Assembly: GCA_002102555.1 (NCBI GenBank)
Contig: MCFL01000193.1
Location: 1-46,053 of the forward strand
Direction: 5' to 3'
Length of the DNA: 46,053 nt
Source: Catenaria anguillulae PL171
Lineage: Eukaryota; Blastocladiomycota; Blastocladiomycetes; Blastocladiales; Catenariaceae
Each line of letters opens with the position of its first letter. The first letter of the stretch is position 1. This document shows positions 12,034 through 24,487 of this stretch, piece after piece. Both the position numbers and the translations under genes were made by a program. A model generated the notes under the pieces. It had not been told where the DNA came from. It saw only the letters and a list, made by a program, of their open reading frames with translations, and did not search any database.

Positions 12034-13970
12034 TCAGTAAACCAGAAATCCAGAGATGCAAGACTGCTCTCCACTGTGCCGCTGGTCCCAATCTGTTGCA
12101 GCCCGCTCATCCTTAACCTCTGCGGTTACTCGTGAAGAACCTGGAACTTCCCCCAAGCCCATCAATGCCGGAGCTATCGGGTGACCAAGCGCTGCCTGGA
12201 TCATGCGAGAGGGCTGATGGCGCATGGCGGGTTGGACGACCGTCACTAGCTCCAAAGGAATTTCAGGCGCGTCGATGCAGGGAATTGAATTGGACGAAGC
12301 TCCTTCCCGTTTGGCGTCCAGGCGAAGCCGCTCTTGGGCAAACTTGAAGATGTGGGCTTGAACGCCTGGGTAAGCTTGAGGATTGGGTCGAGAGATTGCT
12401 TTGTGAGCACAAGTATTTCAACACTGGTGGACGCTTGGACGCTTACTGTCGGTGGACAGGACAAGTAACTACCGAGGCATTGAAAGACAGGGACCAATAA
12501 GTGAGAAATCGCGATTGATTGAGGTGGGCAGAATAAATACTTAGGGTCGCAAAAACGCACAGTGAAACCTCTCTGAACCAAGCGCCGTCCCGCAGGAAGG
12601 CAACGACCGTTTCCCGATCATTGGAATCGTACGAAATCACCTGAGCGTGGCCGTGCAACAGCATGTACATTTCTGCCCCTACATCGCCTTTGCAGATGAT
12701 GTTGTCGCCAGCAAGAAACAAAACGGATTGTAATTCCGAGCAAACTGCCCCGAGAAAGGGCACGTCTGCGCTCGAAAACACGGGAACTCGGGCAAGCACA
12801 TGTCCATACGCCTTGTACGTCATTTCAGGGCGAATTGCCGAGGGCAAATGTTTCAGCAGTGAGTGTGGATCGATTCCCCTCGTTTTTACACCGAACGTGA
12901 TCAAGGTACTCTTGGACTCGCACTTGACTCTGTTTTGAGAGCCGTGTTGTGCCCATAAAGTCCATGATTACGTTGGCTCGACGTTGGAATGCGGCACGGA
13001 CGGCCCTCGTATTTTCAAGTGCGGACGTGAGGGAGCTTGCCTGCCAGACCGTTGACATTTGGGAAATGATGTAAATCAACTTGCCAACACCCAACGATCT
13101 GCCATAGACGGCGCCAACCCGTGTGAAAGCTCGGGAACCAAAGCCACTATATCATTATCACACGAGCAGGTGTTAGTTGAAGTTACTCTGCCAGCGACAC
13201 AGCAGGAAAAAAAACACGGCAAGAATTGTACTGTTTATGACTCAGTAAAGCAATACGCAGTACCTGTGTGTCCAAGGCGAGAGAACCCGTGCCCGTTCGT
13301 ATCCTGGAGCAAGTAAATAGATGCCCCAACTCGGGTTTTCCGCAGCAACTTGAACCCAAGAATGCTTTCCGCCGCGCCCGATTGCGGCCGTTGTGGCCAA
13401 ACGACCACCAAATGCTAGTCAAGAGGTGGAGTCCAAGCGCGCAGGTGATGAAAGCCTTGAGGGCCAAGGTGATGTGCATGTCGATACTGGCGCCGGTGCT
13501 TTCTGAGCCAACGGTAATCTCGCGCGACGACAAGCAATCGAATCAAGTGCAGCAGCTCAACGACCGTTCCTGGATCATGCGGACCCACCAAGTACATAGT
13601 CGATTGGAACCAATGCAATGATGTCGATAATGCCACCAATAGATCACGCGTTCCTTCGGATACACTCGTGTATTTATGTTGGTTGAAAATGGGTTCCCAT
13701 CGCGATCCACAGGAATCGCGAGCAAGCTGACGAAAACATCCAGGACGAGGATTGACCAAGTCAAGGTGGAAATTTCGTCGACCCAGCTATCGCTTGATGG
13801 CTCCATGAGTGTGTGAATTGGGACAATCCAGCAGTGGACTACAGCACACGAGAATGACGAGGCTCTCCATCTCGAGTGCCAGGTACCAGGTGGCGATAAT
13901 AGGAGCGGAGAGACAGGCGATTGATTATGTTGCGTCATTTGGTGTGGCCATGGAAGTTCGCAAAGCAACT
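12034..13970 (-). pseudogene. Broken tandem copy of the CNG-type channel
   Basis: This stretch aligns segment by segment with the intact channel upstream on the same strand: the S1 region near 13860, S2 (STLTWSILVLDVFVSLL), S5 (KAFITCALGLHLLTSIWW), the pore, the C-linker and the cyclic-nucleotide-binding fold. The segments sit in different frames. The pore-helix Trp codon, TGG in the paralogue, is TGA here at 13244-13242. The C-linker start carries two extra bases near 13090. One base is missing near 12373, where LKLYPxVxxx leaves frame. The S3-S4 stretch (13450-13620) changes frame more than once. The pore intron is at the same place as in the paralogue (donor at the conserved AACAGTAC, acceptor before TGGCTTTGG). 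An extra intron interrupts the nucleotide-binding fold between the codons for SL and YLS. It is therefore a host gene duplicate that has decayed. Confidence 0.85.
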
Positions 13971-14244
13971 GCGTCAGAGGTTATTCTCGTGGTCTGGTGA
14001 ATCATTACGCCCAAAAGTACAGGACAAATGGCACACTTTCCGAAATCGTGTGTTGACCCCTTCAAATGGGTCTACCCCCCGCACGGGACAAAGTCCAGGC
14101 CGTCCAGCATGTAACGAAAGTGTACTTGACTTGAGAGGCCACAAGGGTTTGAAAAAGTGTTACACACAATCCAAAGGAGGTGCGAACACATGTGGTAGTG
14201 GTTGCGCATTCGTGTGGCAGAGACGTTGCTCGATGGCCATGTAT

Positions 14245-17200
14245 TCACGCATATTGAAATTCTTCGGAATCAGTATTATGAAAGGTTTGCACCCTAGGTG
14301 GAGCAACACCACTCTCGTCTACCTGTGATTCGGAGCCGCGATGCTGCGCAATATCGAGAAACAAAAAGTCCAACGAAACGTTGATGGAAGACCCAACCGA
14401 GCTACCATTACCATCCTCAAAGTAAGACACATTGGGAGAAGCTGTGGGTTTTGGATCGAAGTTGGCACGTTTATCCTCTTGCTTCCTCTCAGCCACCACG
14501 GATAATGCATTCACGAGAGATGTTCGTCGTGAGGATAGCAGAGCCTGACCTGATGACGCCGCGGCGAGCGGCAACGGCTGTTGTGGCTCAGTTACTACGC
14601 TCGCACGGTTTCGGGAAGCCGTGCTGGTGCGCTGGAGAAGCAGGTTGAGGCTGTATAGTCGATGGTTCGCGACTTGGGAGGGTTTCCGAGAGGACCGAAA
14701 TTGACTTCTGGACGCAGAGGACACAGTTGCAATGGTTTGCATTGACCGCGCCGAGCCAGTCCAGTCCGAGGCAGTCAGCAAGGTGGATGAGCCATGATGT
14801 TTGTCCAATTGGAGAGGCCCAGATTCGTCTTGACCGACGCGTCCGCTATTGCAACCGTGGAAGGAATTGATTAAGAATCTCGTGAGTTGTCTCGCAGCGG
14901 CACGTTTGAATCTTTTTGGATGGTGAAGTAGATGCATACCTTGATACCAAGTGAGCATCGTCACTTCCTCTCCACTGCCTGCTGTAAGCTCCACTCTTTG
15001 ATCCGGTTGGTGCTGAGAGACGAGAGCCGGACCACTGGGACGCGGCACGAGACGCAAATGAGCCAGTATCCCTTGGTACGCCCAAGCTCATTTGGCCGGT
15101 GGAATGCGGCTGTTGCATGCTTCCACGTGAATTGCGCGCTGTGAATGAACCTTTTCCGTCGTCACCTTGTCCATAATCGCCCCGTTCACAACTGGAAGAG
15201 GTGAAACGCGAATGATTTCCCAGCTCAGGCGCCGCTGACCCGCCAAATTGGAGGGCCGTCAATGAATTGTGTGCAGAGAACCAGCATGAGGTACTTTCCA
15301 CACTGCCACGCGATTGGTGGTGGCCGAATGTATCGACCTGAAGCGCATTCATCAGGGCGTCAACAAACATTTGGTGATTGTCAGGATGATGGATGCTCCT
15401 GCTAGGTTTTTGCGATTTGCTTGAGTCACGTGGCAAGGATTTGAAGGACCTTGTGTGCCGACGAGAGACAGAGTGATGGGCACCAGCCATACGGTTGTCA
15501 GCATTGGGCCGTCTCGCAGGAAGTGGTGAGCCGCTCGGTGTTTTGAGTACTGGGGAGCGACTTGGATCTTGATTTGAGCTCCCAACTCCACTTTGACCGT
15601 CCATGTCCACGGTGCGATCCCGACTTATGCGCCGGGATCGTGACACGAAAGGTTCGCCAGGTGGGAAGGGGACATTGCGAGGAGCAACCGAGACTAACAA
15701 TGACTGGCGGCGATTTGAAAGGCCTTGACTCGGGCGCACGACCGAAGCTGGTTCCAACTCGACTTGAGGTGTTTGCGGCTCCTTAGCGGCCGGGTCTGTC
15801 AGGGCCCCGGCCCGTTGAGCGTCCTGTCGCAGGCGCTCCTGTGCCATGGCAATAATTCGCGAATGAACGTCGGGATACAGCTTCAGCACCGCGTCCAAAG
15901 ATTGCTTTGTGAGCACAAGTATGTCGACACGAGTCGCGGCACGGACAGTGACTGTACGGGGTCGAGAGAGGTACAGGGAAATTTCTCCGAAGTAAGCCCC
16001 TTGATGCAGTGTCGATACAATCTTTTCAGATCCGTCGGCGGCGACAGCAATGATGTGTACGCTGCCACGAAGCAGTGCAAACATTTCTGCCCCCAAATCG
16101 CCTTGGCGCACGATATCCTCGCCCTCAAGAAACAGAATCGGTCGAAGTGCCAAGCTCAAAGCACGGAAGAAGGCGTCATCGGCGCCTGAAAACAGGGGTA
16201 CCTTGGTGAGCAAATGACCATATGCCTTTAGCGCCAGCTCGGCCCGAAGCGTTGAAGGCAAATCATCGAGTAAAGTCGTCGCGTCGACACCTCGATTCCT
16301 GAGCCACGAAAAGTTGAGGTACTCTTTGACTCGCTTGCGCAAATGTTGCGGAAGCTTAGAGGTCTTGAGAAAGTCCATTATGACGTCCGCTCGCTTTTGC
16401 ATCGTCGTGCGAATTGCCCTCGAGTTGGCCAGAACGGAAGTAAGCGAGCTTCCAATCCAAGCGATGTACATTTGCGCGACAATGTAAACGACTTTGCCCA
16501 TCCACCGTTCTTGAAATGATTGGACGGAAAGGTGACTTGCTTCGGGAATCAGTGCCACTTTCAAAATCAAAAGTCAGACGGACAGTGACGATTTAAAACA
16601 TGGAAAGGACAAATGTCGTACTGTTGACTACCCAGTACAGCGAAACAATGTACTGCCTGAACCACAACGGAGCCCAAGCAACGTCAGGGCTCTGGGCATC
16701 AGTTGACAAGACAGACTTCCATTGGGCACTCTTCGCGGCTCGCTGCGACCACGATGGGATACCGTTTCGCCAATCCGAATCGATTCTCCCGATGACCCAC
16801 CATACACACGCAAGGTAGTGTGTTCCAAGAATAAGGGTAACAATGGCCTTGACAGCCCATAGCACATACATGGACATGACTCGATTGTTGAGGCGCTCAA
16901 ACCACCACCATACTCGGAAGAGAACCAGGACACGGTTGAAGTAGTGGAACGAAGCAAAGTATGTCGCATGGCTGTTGGCAAGTGGAACATTGAGAGGAAG
17001 CAACCCGATGGTATCTATGCATCCCCGTCCGCCAAGAAAATATTGTCTTACACAGGACCGAACACTCGTTGTGATAATGTTACCGTCCCGGTCCGTTGAC
17101 GCAGTCATGGCACACACAAGCAAGTCGACGATAAGGATTGCCCATGTCAAGTGGAACAGGAGCGATACAAAGCCGGTGGAGGGGACATTAAAATGCGACA

Positions 17201-17414
17201 TTGCTGGCACACACCAGGCATGGCAAATCGCAGAAAATGTCGAGAACGCGCGCCAAACCTTGTATCGGGATGATTCAGGTGAAATGATCCATTCGCTTAT
17301 GGTATTATGCTCAGGTGATGCTAATTCGGGCTTTTCACACTTTCCCTGACACGGCCTATTCCTGCTCCGTAGTATCCCTTGTACCAGTGTTTGGAGAACG
17401 CCATTTCGAAGCAT
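14245..17414 (-). CDS. Cyclic-nucleotide-gated (CNG/HCN superfamily) ion channel, 1003 aa, three exons
   Basis: Plasma-membrane cation channel subunit with a C-linker and a cyclic-nucleotide-binding domain. Exons are 17414-16622, 16557-14940 and 14845-14245. Approximate segments: S1 56-77, S2 83-103, S3 131-146, S4 157-176 (FNRVLVLFRVWWWFERLNN, CNG-like with few charges), S5 182-208, pore 249-275, S6 284-306, C-linker 306-385, binding fold 385-500. The fold keeps the phosphate-binding cassette: FGE at 454-456 and Arg465-Thr466 in SRPRTVTVRA. So it should bind cAMP or cGMP. The filter is abnormal: after SLYWVVN comes MALIPEASHLS, without GYG, and the CNG sequence TIGET is replaced by LIPEA. 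This depends on the 64-nt intron at 16621-16558, which has a CTGAC branch site and a frame-keeping join shared with the broken copy. The last 500 residues are Ser-rich and disordered. The start is the first ATG after an in-frame stop. Confidence 0.9.
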
Positions 17415-17807
17415 TTCGAGTATAGCATGGAGCAGTGATCTCTCGATACTCGTCGGAACTCAGTCTGTCGGTTCGATTAATCGAGTTGCCGAGGGTTCAG
17501 TCGGTGCAAGGAGTAATATTCCATGGTTTGTCTGTCTTCCTGTCAAAGTTTGCCACAACAATTGAATGTTGCTGCACTGTTTGCCACCCACAGTTTGTGA
17601 CGCGTTTCACACAGGGATCAGTTGCCCAGATTCAGATTCGGGCGGCAACAGCGACCGCAGCGGCATGCATGGCCACACACAACCTCGTCATCTCGCCGAC
17701 CCGGTAATCCGAGGCAAATTGGTCAAACCCACGTTCCACAAAAACAGCCAGTACAGAGCCAGGGCCGCATAGTTCAGAATACAAACAAAACAGAAAGAAG
17801 CTACAAT
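17415..17807. other. Intergenic spacer between two channel genes
   Basis: About 390 bp separate the 3' end of the BK-like channel gene from the start of the CNG-type channel gene on the same strand. No coding or RNA feature was recognised. It must hold the promoter of the CNG-type gene, but I see no clear TATA box. Confidence 0.45.
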
Positions 17808-20800
17808 TCATGGGTTTGTCGACTCCTGCACCTTGAGCACAAAAATCACATCATCCTTCTTCAACACGGCATCCGGCACAGGGGCAGTCCAAACAAACGA
17901 CTGCTGGTTGCCCAACTCGGGACACGGCGCTCGATACAGGCCCAAGGCGACAACGCCACGGTTCAGGCACAGGTCCAAAAAGAGCTCCTTGAATGTGCAT
18001 CCAATATGCTTGTCGGGCATGTCCTCTGTGTACAAGAACCGCATGTTGACCTTGAGTTCGCGGTTGAGGCGAATGTCGTTGCGACTGCGGATGCCCGAGA
18101 AGAGACGCGCACAGTCGAGCACAGTTGGATTGAAAAAGTGTTGCAAAAGAATGGTATTCTACAGCAGCAGACTGGTGGTTAGATCCGAAATGCGCCACAG
18201 ACAAACGAGAAGAGTATGCACCAGCATATCACCCACAAACGCCTCACCACTCGCAAAGTGCGGGTCATAGAACCGCTGAAACCTCCTTGGCGGCGGCGGA
18301 TACCCAATGTGATACCCAAACACTCCATCGTCGCGCTGCACGGGATCGGGCGCCAACCAGATGGGTGTCGGCCCATCTTGCTGCGATTTCAATCCATCCA
18401 CCTTTTCAAGCACCGCATCCTCGGCATGCGACTGGTGCGTGCTCCCACGTCTGCGCCTCGTCCTGCGTCGGGTCGCATGTCCTTGACCAGCCTCTTCCAT
18501 GAATTCGGAAACCGGGTCCGGAACGGCCGGGGGCATCTCGGTTGGATCGTGCGTCAACACGCCGGGCGCGTATGGGGACGCCGGAAGCGAGTCGGTGGTC
18601 AACGAGTTGAAGTTTGGAATGCTAATGGAGATGCCCTTGTCGCTGGCTGTCGCGCGGTGTGGCTGCGGCATGAGAGGTTCATAGACAGACTCAATGCTGG
18701 ACACACCGGCCTCGCTGATTGGTATGGCGGGTGGTGGGGGCGGCGAATGAGATGTGACGGGATGCGACGCTGTTGAGGGCGAGTGCCTGCCGACGGCAAG
18801 GTGTGGTGGAAGCAGCGGAACTGGAGGTGGAGATGTGGGCGACTCGGCAAACGCCACGTGCCGACGATGGTGCGACAAAGCGGGAGAGCCTGCAGGAGCA
18901 TGGGCGGTGCGACCCGATGGTCCATGCAAATCCAGCGCCGAAGGGTGCGGCGAGGGTAGTGGCGAGCGGCGCTCAATCACAATTGTGTCAGGCGAGCCAA
19001 TCCCTGCCGCGGGTAGCGTACGTACGCGACTCACGGGAATGTGCGATGCCGACCCATGCCGCTGCTTGCCCGCCGCTGGTCCCCGTTCATCGTCCCCGCT
19101 CAGTGATGCCCGAGACGTGGGTGTCGCCGGACCACCTTGAATCGAGCCCGACGAGCGTCGCACCGCCGCATTGATATCCATCGAGCTCGCCTCCAGAAAC
19201 TGGATGGCCGACGTCGAGTTGAGCTCCACCATGGTGTACACGGGCGGCGCGCCCATCTTGTTGAGTGTGTGCAACGTGATGTGCCGCGTCAAAATCGGCT
19301 GCAAATCCGCGAAATCCTCGCCCTTTGGGTCGTCGGTCGCAGGGCCCAAGATGAGGATGCGGTCGGCCATGTGAATGTTGGCGCGAATTAGGTCTCGGCG
19401 GCGGCGCGGGTTACCACGCAAGTACCGAATCATGGGGAACGCAGCCAGATACTGGAAATCGTCCATGGACGGCAATTCCGACGAAAAGAAAAGGATGGGA
19501 CGCAAATCTTCAACTGGAATGTGGGCCGAGCGGAGGGTACAGAGAAAGCGAAAGAGTTGCCAGCGCTCGGTCACAACGACAATGTGATCTTCCATCACAA
19601 ACTGCTCTGCTGGCTGTTCAGGACCGTGGCCGATGCCTGGTGGTGCGGACGACGACGAGTGGTGATGGGACGCGTTGCCGATTTCGACCTCCTGGGGCGT
19701 GAGTGGGGGATCAAATAGGAGGTGACAAACCGGGACTTTGCGAGGGTCGGCCGTAAATGGCGCATCTGGGCAGCCCATGCGGAACTGCCCGCCAGTGACC
19801 ATCGGAAGTGTGGGCTGCCGAGCAAGGAATCGGTTGGGATGCACGCCTGGTCGGGGGGCGCGGGGAGGACTTGTTGTTGATGTTAGTGGTCGGTCGAGGG
19901 AGCGGTCCAAGGTCGAACGAGCAGAGCAAGGAGTGTTGAGAGCTTCGCGGACCAGTGGGTGGCCGTCGAGGGATCGCTCAAAAGTTTCGGGGGTCAGATT
20001 GTGGATGCGCTCGAGCTCGCTGAGACCTTGAGCAATGCACACAATTTCCTCATTGCCACGGAAGACGTAATCCTCGGCGGGATTGAGTACGACATGATAA
20101 TCGAGTGTGTCGAAATTAACATCGCGATGGAAGACGGGGATACGAATAGCAATGGCCACGACTTGGAATTCACAGTACAAGTACTGTCCGTGGGAACGTT
20201 CCGTGGTGAGTTTTCGAGAATCCAACGACATAAAGGGAATAGAGTGACAACCGGGCGTACCGCTGCAATGTGATGGAATCTCCGACCAACAAACACAGGC
20301 ACCACGCTAAAGTTGTACTGCTCGTGTCCCAACCCGTCTCCATACTGGGCCAACCAAGGTGATGCATACGTCTCGAGGGGTTTGCAATTGTTGATGAGGT
20401 TGGTGACCAGCGTCGCGGCGCCAGGGTGCATCAAGTTGCACCCGAGTAGCGCCTGCTTGAGGTCCTCGGCACACGCGACAGCAGTTGCATGTTGGACAAC
20501 GAATCGGTCATAGGTTGGTGCATGGGTGTGGACGTAAATCTCGGCGTCGGGCGCATGCTTTGCGACCGACCACACTCGAAGCACGTTGCGCTCGTCTTCC
20601 TCGGGGGCGTGCACCGTGATGATGAAGACGGCCAGGGCTGTCCGGACTTTGGCGCGAATGAGATCGGATTCGTTGAGGGCAGACCCGCGGATGAAATGCA
20701 CTTGGTCGCGAAACATGGGCGTCGAGATGAGGGTCTTGACTTCGGCCGTGAGCGAATGGCGAGCAAGCAACACGACCCGAACTGGAATGGCGGATTCGTT

Positions 20801-22499
20801 GAAGAAGAAGGAGTGCAGCAGTGACGTGACGAACGAGACATTGTCGAATCGACCAATGAGCACGACATGGGGTGTCCGATGAGATTCATAGACGCCGCCA
20901 CCAGCTTTGTGCGCGCGATACGTTTCGAGGGCGGCCGAGATGATGGACGGGATGGCGACAAATGCAATGATCAACCCGAGAATCACGACCAGCCTACCCT
21001 CTGTTGACTTGGCCGTCAGGTCACCATAGCCCACAGTACTCATTGAAACAACTGCAAAGTAGATTGCGTCGACGCCGGCCAGATCTTGAGCACCCGTCGC
21101 CTCCTCAACGTATTGAAATGTACACGCAAGCACATAAACGTAGCACGCCAGCGTTGCAATCTGTACGACGAGCTTTTCACGCAGCGAGTCGGCCGGAACG
21201 AGTACCTCGGAGACCTCCATTCGAATGTGCATGAGTCGGCGCAGGCGAGGAATCATGTGAACACAGCGCAAAAAGTATGGAAGAAAGAGGTATCGACCAT
21301 TTGGGATGAAGACGGAGACAAGGGCTGGTCCAGTGGTGAATAAGTCGATGATGGAGAGCGGGTGCATCAGAGTGCGGAGGGGCATTTCGCTAAAGCTGGT
21401 TCGGGTGATGAGTGCGACGAGGTTGAACAAGGAAAAAGCTGTTGAAAAAATCATCGTTAATGTGTCAGAATCCAAAGTTGCCGTCGATGTGCCGAAGTCT
21501 GAACTTACCGCAAGCAATGACCCAATATTCATACGGCCTGGGAGTCCAAATGAACGACGGATACAATCCCTTGCCAATCAAGTACTCACGATCCTCGGTC
21601 CGATCGTGTGCCATTTGCGCCAAGTACAAGATGACGAGCGTCAAGTCCATGAGCATCTCCAAGGCAATCAGCCCAACCAAAATCCACTTGTATGACTTGA
21701 TCCACTCGGCAACAATCAACCGAGGACGGTGTACCAACAAATCAACCCAATATCCAATCGACAGTCGATTGCTTGGCGTCCTGCGCTGCTTTTGGCGTGC
21801 GTGCTCGTACCCATTACGAACCCAGTTGAATCCAGCAAACCTGTGAGCAGCACCAGACACGGTGGCTGCCCAGTTTGCCGATCGGCCGCGTAGCGATTGC
21901 GTCATGAGCGCTTGGGCTTGCTTTTGTGTTTCGGCCGGAACGCCAACCACATCGGGCATGTGGGAATGCCACTTGGACACGGTGGTGGGCTGGTGGTGAA
22001 CCGCGCGCTTGATTCGCCGGCGCCAGCGCGTCCAGACACGGTTGCCGGTCGTGTCGCCAGCCGCTGCGGCGCATGTTGCAGCTGCCGTCGCAGCTGTCGC
22101 AGGCCGTGGAGCCGTTGTTGGCAGCGAATGGCCATGATCGGCAGTGTGCGATTGTTCAAACTGGCTGTGGAAGGGTGCGTCGTGCAGTTGCATGGGTTCT
22201 TGCTGGTTGGGTTGGCTCGGATCGGCCGTTTGCTCGGGCAACAGCGTCCACGACAACCGATTGTTTGCATTGGAACGCGGGTACGTGGTCGGGTGGATGT
22301 GGGACATGGATGCAGTGTCGGCGTACGAGGTGAAGGTTGCAAACGAGTTTGCAAATGGGTGCGTGTTGGGAGACGGATGATAGTATGGTGATTCGCTATC
22401 AGAATCTGCAGCATGAGGCGCTGGCCGATGAGGACGAAACGCTGGCGGTGGGGGCGTCGGCGAGGCAAGTTGCTCTTGCGAATCCGAGGGGGTCGACAT
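17808..22499 (-). CDS. BK/Slo-family potassium channel with two RCK domains, 1498 aa, four exons
   Basis: A voltage- and ligand-gated K+ channel of the plasma membrane. Exons are 22499-21509, 21438-20261, 20183-18207 and 18158-17808; all joins keep frame. The N-terminal 260 or so residues are disordered. S1 is near residues 270-290 (WILVGLIALEMLMDLTLVIL). S4 is around 385-403 (LRCVHMIPRLRRLMHIR, five Arg). The selectivity filter STVGYGD lies at 464-470 and S6 at about 480-500. RCK1 begins near 519 (TPHVVLIGRFDNVSF). RCK2 begins near 920 (DHIVVVTERWQLFRF) and resumes after a long Ser/Pro insert with DPHFASGEAFVGDML, the segment that follows the calcium bowl in animal BK. The Asp string of the calcium bowl is absent, so calcium sensing is doubtful. 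The start is the first ATG of the exon (MSTPSDSQEQ). The last intron is only 48 nt. Slo1 versus Slo2 type cannot be settled by eye. Confidence 0.93.
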
Positions 22500-23443
22500 G
22501 TTTGATGGCGGAGGACGTCTGTTCGTAGGTATTTGAGGAGCATAAAAAAAAAGTGAGTGACTTTCGTGGCCCAATCCATCCAACAGTTTGGGATTGGTGG
22601 GAAGACGGCCGGCGGCAAGCGGGAGGCTGTGCAAACCGCTCCGGGATCATCACGGTGACATTTACATGCCATGGCAAGCATGCTGTGGGGTGCACAGATG
22701 AACAGGTCTGTTACGGCCTTCGGGCTGCTGTCCGGTATGGGCCAAATGAGCCTTGATAAGCGATGCATGCGCGTGCATGCGTTCGCCCGCTTTCACCCCG
22801 GCCCCCGCAGTTTGCTATTGCAGCGTCTTTATGCAGGGTGGCACCCGCTCCTGCGTTCCCATGCTACTTATGATGGTGGCAAGGCCTCCCGCTTGAATGC
22901 CACGGGGGTCCTGAGGCAGAAAGGCGCAGCAAATAAACAGTGGAAACATACGAAGGGCGATGGGAAGTGTGACCTCAATTCGGCTGTCGGTTGGGTGGTG
23001 GCAGTGTCAGGACGGCGACGGCGGGATGGGGGCTGTTGTGAGGTGCCGAACGGGGCGGGCAAGTGGCATCGAATTGCATGGGGCGGCCATCTAACTACAT
23101 AGGTATAGCATTTCATCAAGTGCATGGGACTTGCATGGCTTTCATACTGTGTGTACCGTTTGTGCTCGATTGTTTTCATGGTGGCAAAGATGGATTTGTC
23201 GACGAGTGACCCTCACCGTTCATATGCTGAAACAGTGCGGTCTTTGCCGCAAAGACTGACAGCACCGCAGTCTGAGGTAATTCACACGCTAAAAGTCAAC
23301 GAATAGCAGTACCAGATATACATTGTCGATCCAGTCGTTGAAACTTGAAACGTCAAGTCGTGGACCGCAACCACTGAAAAAAGCGGTGCCATGTTCATGC
23401 ATGCAAGCTGGTTCTCTCAAGATCGACATAATGAAACTGCGAA
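22500..23443. other. Intergenic region, no gene seen
   Basis: This is the upstream flank of the BK-like channel gene and the 3' flank of the phosphatase gene. An A-run at 22544-22552 lies about 50 bp upstream of the channel start codon. Frames here, for example 22671-23102 plus, lack recognisable features. Confidence 0.45.
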
Positions 23444-24487
23444 TCAACGCAACAGACCCAAAGACGAAATCACATAATCTGGTCGCTTCGCAACCTCAGC
23501 CTGGTTCAACATGCTCTCTGTCGTCACCCCAGTCAAGACTGCCATCGTCCTACACCCGCCTCGCTGGCCAAACAAGACGTCCGTGTCCAGTCGATCGCCA
23601 ACCATGCACGTGCGTGTGGGATCCAATTGGTACTTTGCGAGAATCACCCGAAGCATGGTTTCGTGCGGCTTCCCCACAATGATGGGATGCCGGCCCGTGG
23701 ATTTGATGAGCGGCTGGTACATGGATCCAGCTGCAGGGAAGGTTTGTGTGCCGATTGGATCGGCCACGTCTGGATTCGTGGCAATGAAAAGTACGGATGG
23801 GTCTTGCAGATAGGTGTGCGCTTTGGCAAGTTTAGGGTAGTTGATGTGGGCATCAAAGGCGGTCAGGACGGCGCCAATCTGGGTTTTTGGACAAATGTGA
23901 AGCGGCAGTTGCATTGGTCAGCAGAGTCCAAGTGTCGGTCGTCGCTGGTCACGGTGCTCTTGTCCATGGCCCAGGCGTACAGAAGGATCAGGTTGAATGC
24001 GATGAAGGTCGTCCATGCCAGAAAATGCTAAATCTTTGTCATCCTAAGTCACGTTACGTTGACTGTCAGTGGCCGTCAAGTCGGTGCTGCCCAGGACCCG
24101 CACCATTCCGCCGCAAGCTTGGATCCCCTGCTCTCGCAGCTCTTCGACGACCCCATCCGCCCCCATCACATACACCCGCTTTTCCTTGGGAAACCCAATG
24201 TCGCTCAAGTAGCACGCTGCCGCATACGGCGCGCTGAAGACCTCCTCCTTTGCGACGCCATGAATTCCCTTTGCAGAAAACTTTTCCACATACGATGTTC
24301 GTGACTTGAGCGAGTTGTTGGTGACAAAAAATATGCGCTTGCCGAGCGAGCGCAGGTGGGCCAGCGCTTCGACGACACCTGGGATGAGCTGGGTGCCCAG
24401 AAAGACGACGCCGTCAACATCGAGGAGGAAGGTATCCATCGACGAGATGAATGTGGCGATCTCTTCAGGAGTGTTGAGATGCTTCAT
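23444..24487 (-). CDS. PHO13: HAD-superfamily phosphatase, phosphoglycolate/p-nitrophenyl phosphatase type, 293 aa, three exons
   Basis: Family enzymes remove phosphate from 2-phosphoglycolate and related side products of glycolysis in the cytosol. Exons are 24487-24104, 24043-23981 and 23878-23444. All four HAD motifs are visible: LLDVDGVVF (motif I, residues 21-29, catalytic Asp pair), FVTNNSLKSR (motif II), the Lys in IIVGKPHETM (motif III) and MVGDRLDTDVLFGQ (motif IV). The core and C2-type cap segments (FDAHINYPKLAKAHTYLQD, TFPAAGSMY) fit the Pho13/PGP family, and 293 aa is a normal length. The middle exon is only 63 nt. Its first junction was chosen because a GTGCGG donor and ACTTAG acceptor 60 nt apart remove an in-frame stop and keep phase, and its second because the join PDPS-IGAVLTAFD matches family spacing. 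The identification is sure; the exact first intron is less so. Confidence 0.9.

Noticed and set aside
13971-14244. Possible additional exon between the two CNG-type copies
   Set aside because: No similarity to the channel N-terminus could be seen and no frame is conserved; treated as spacer.
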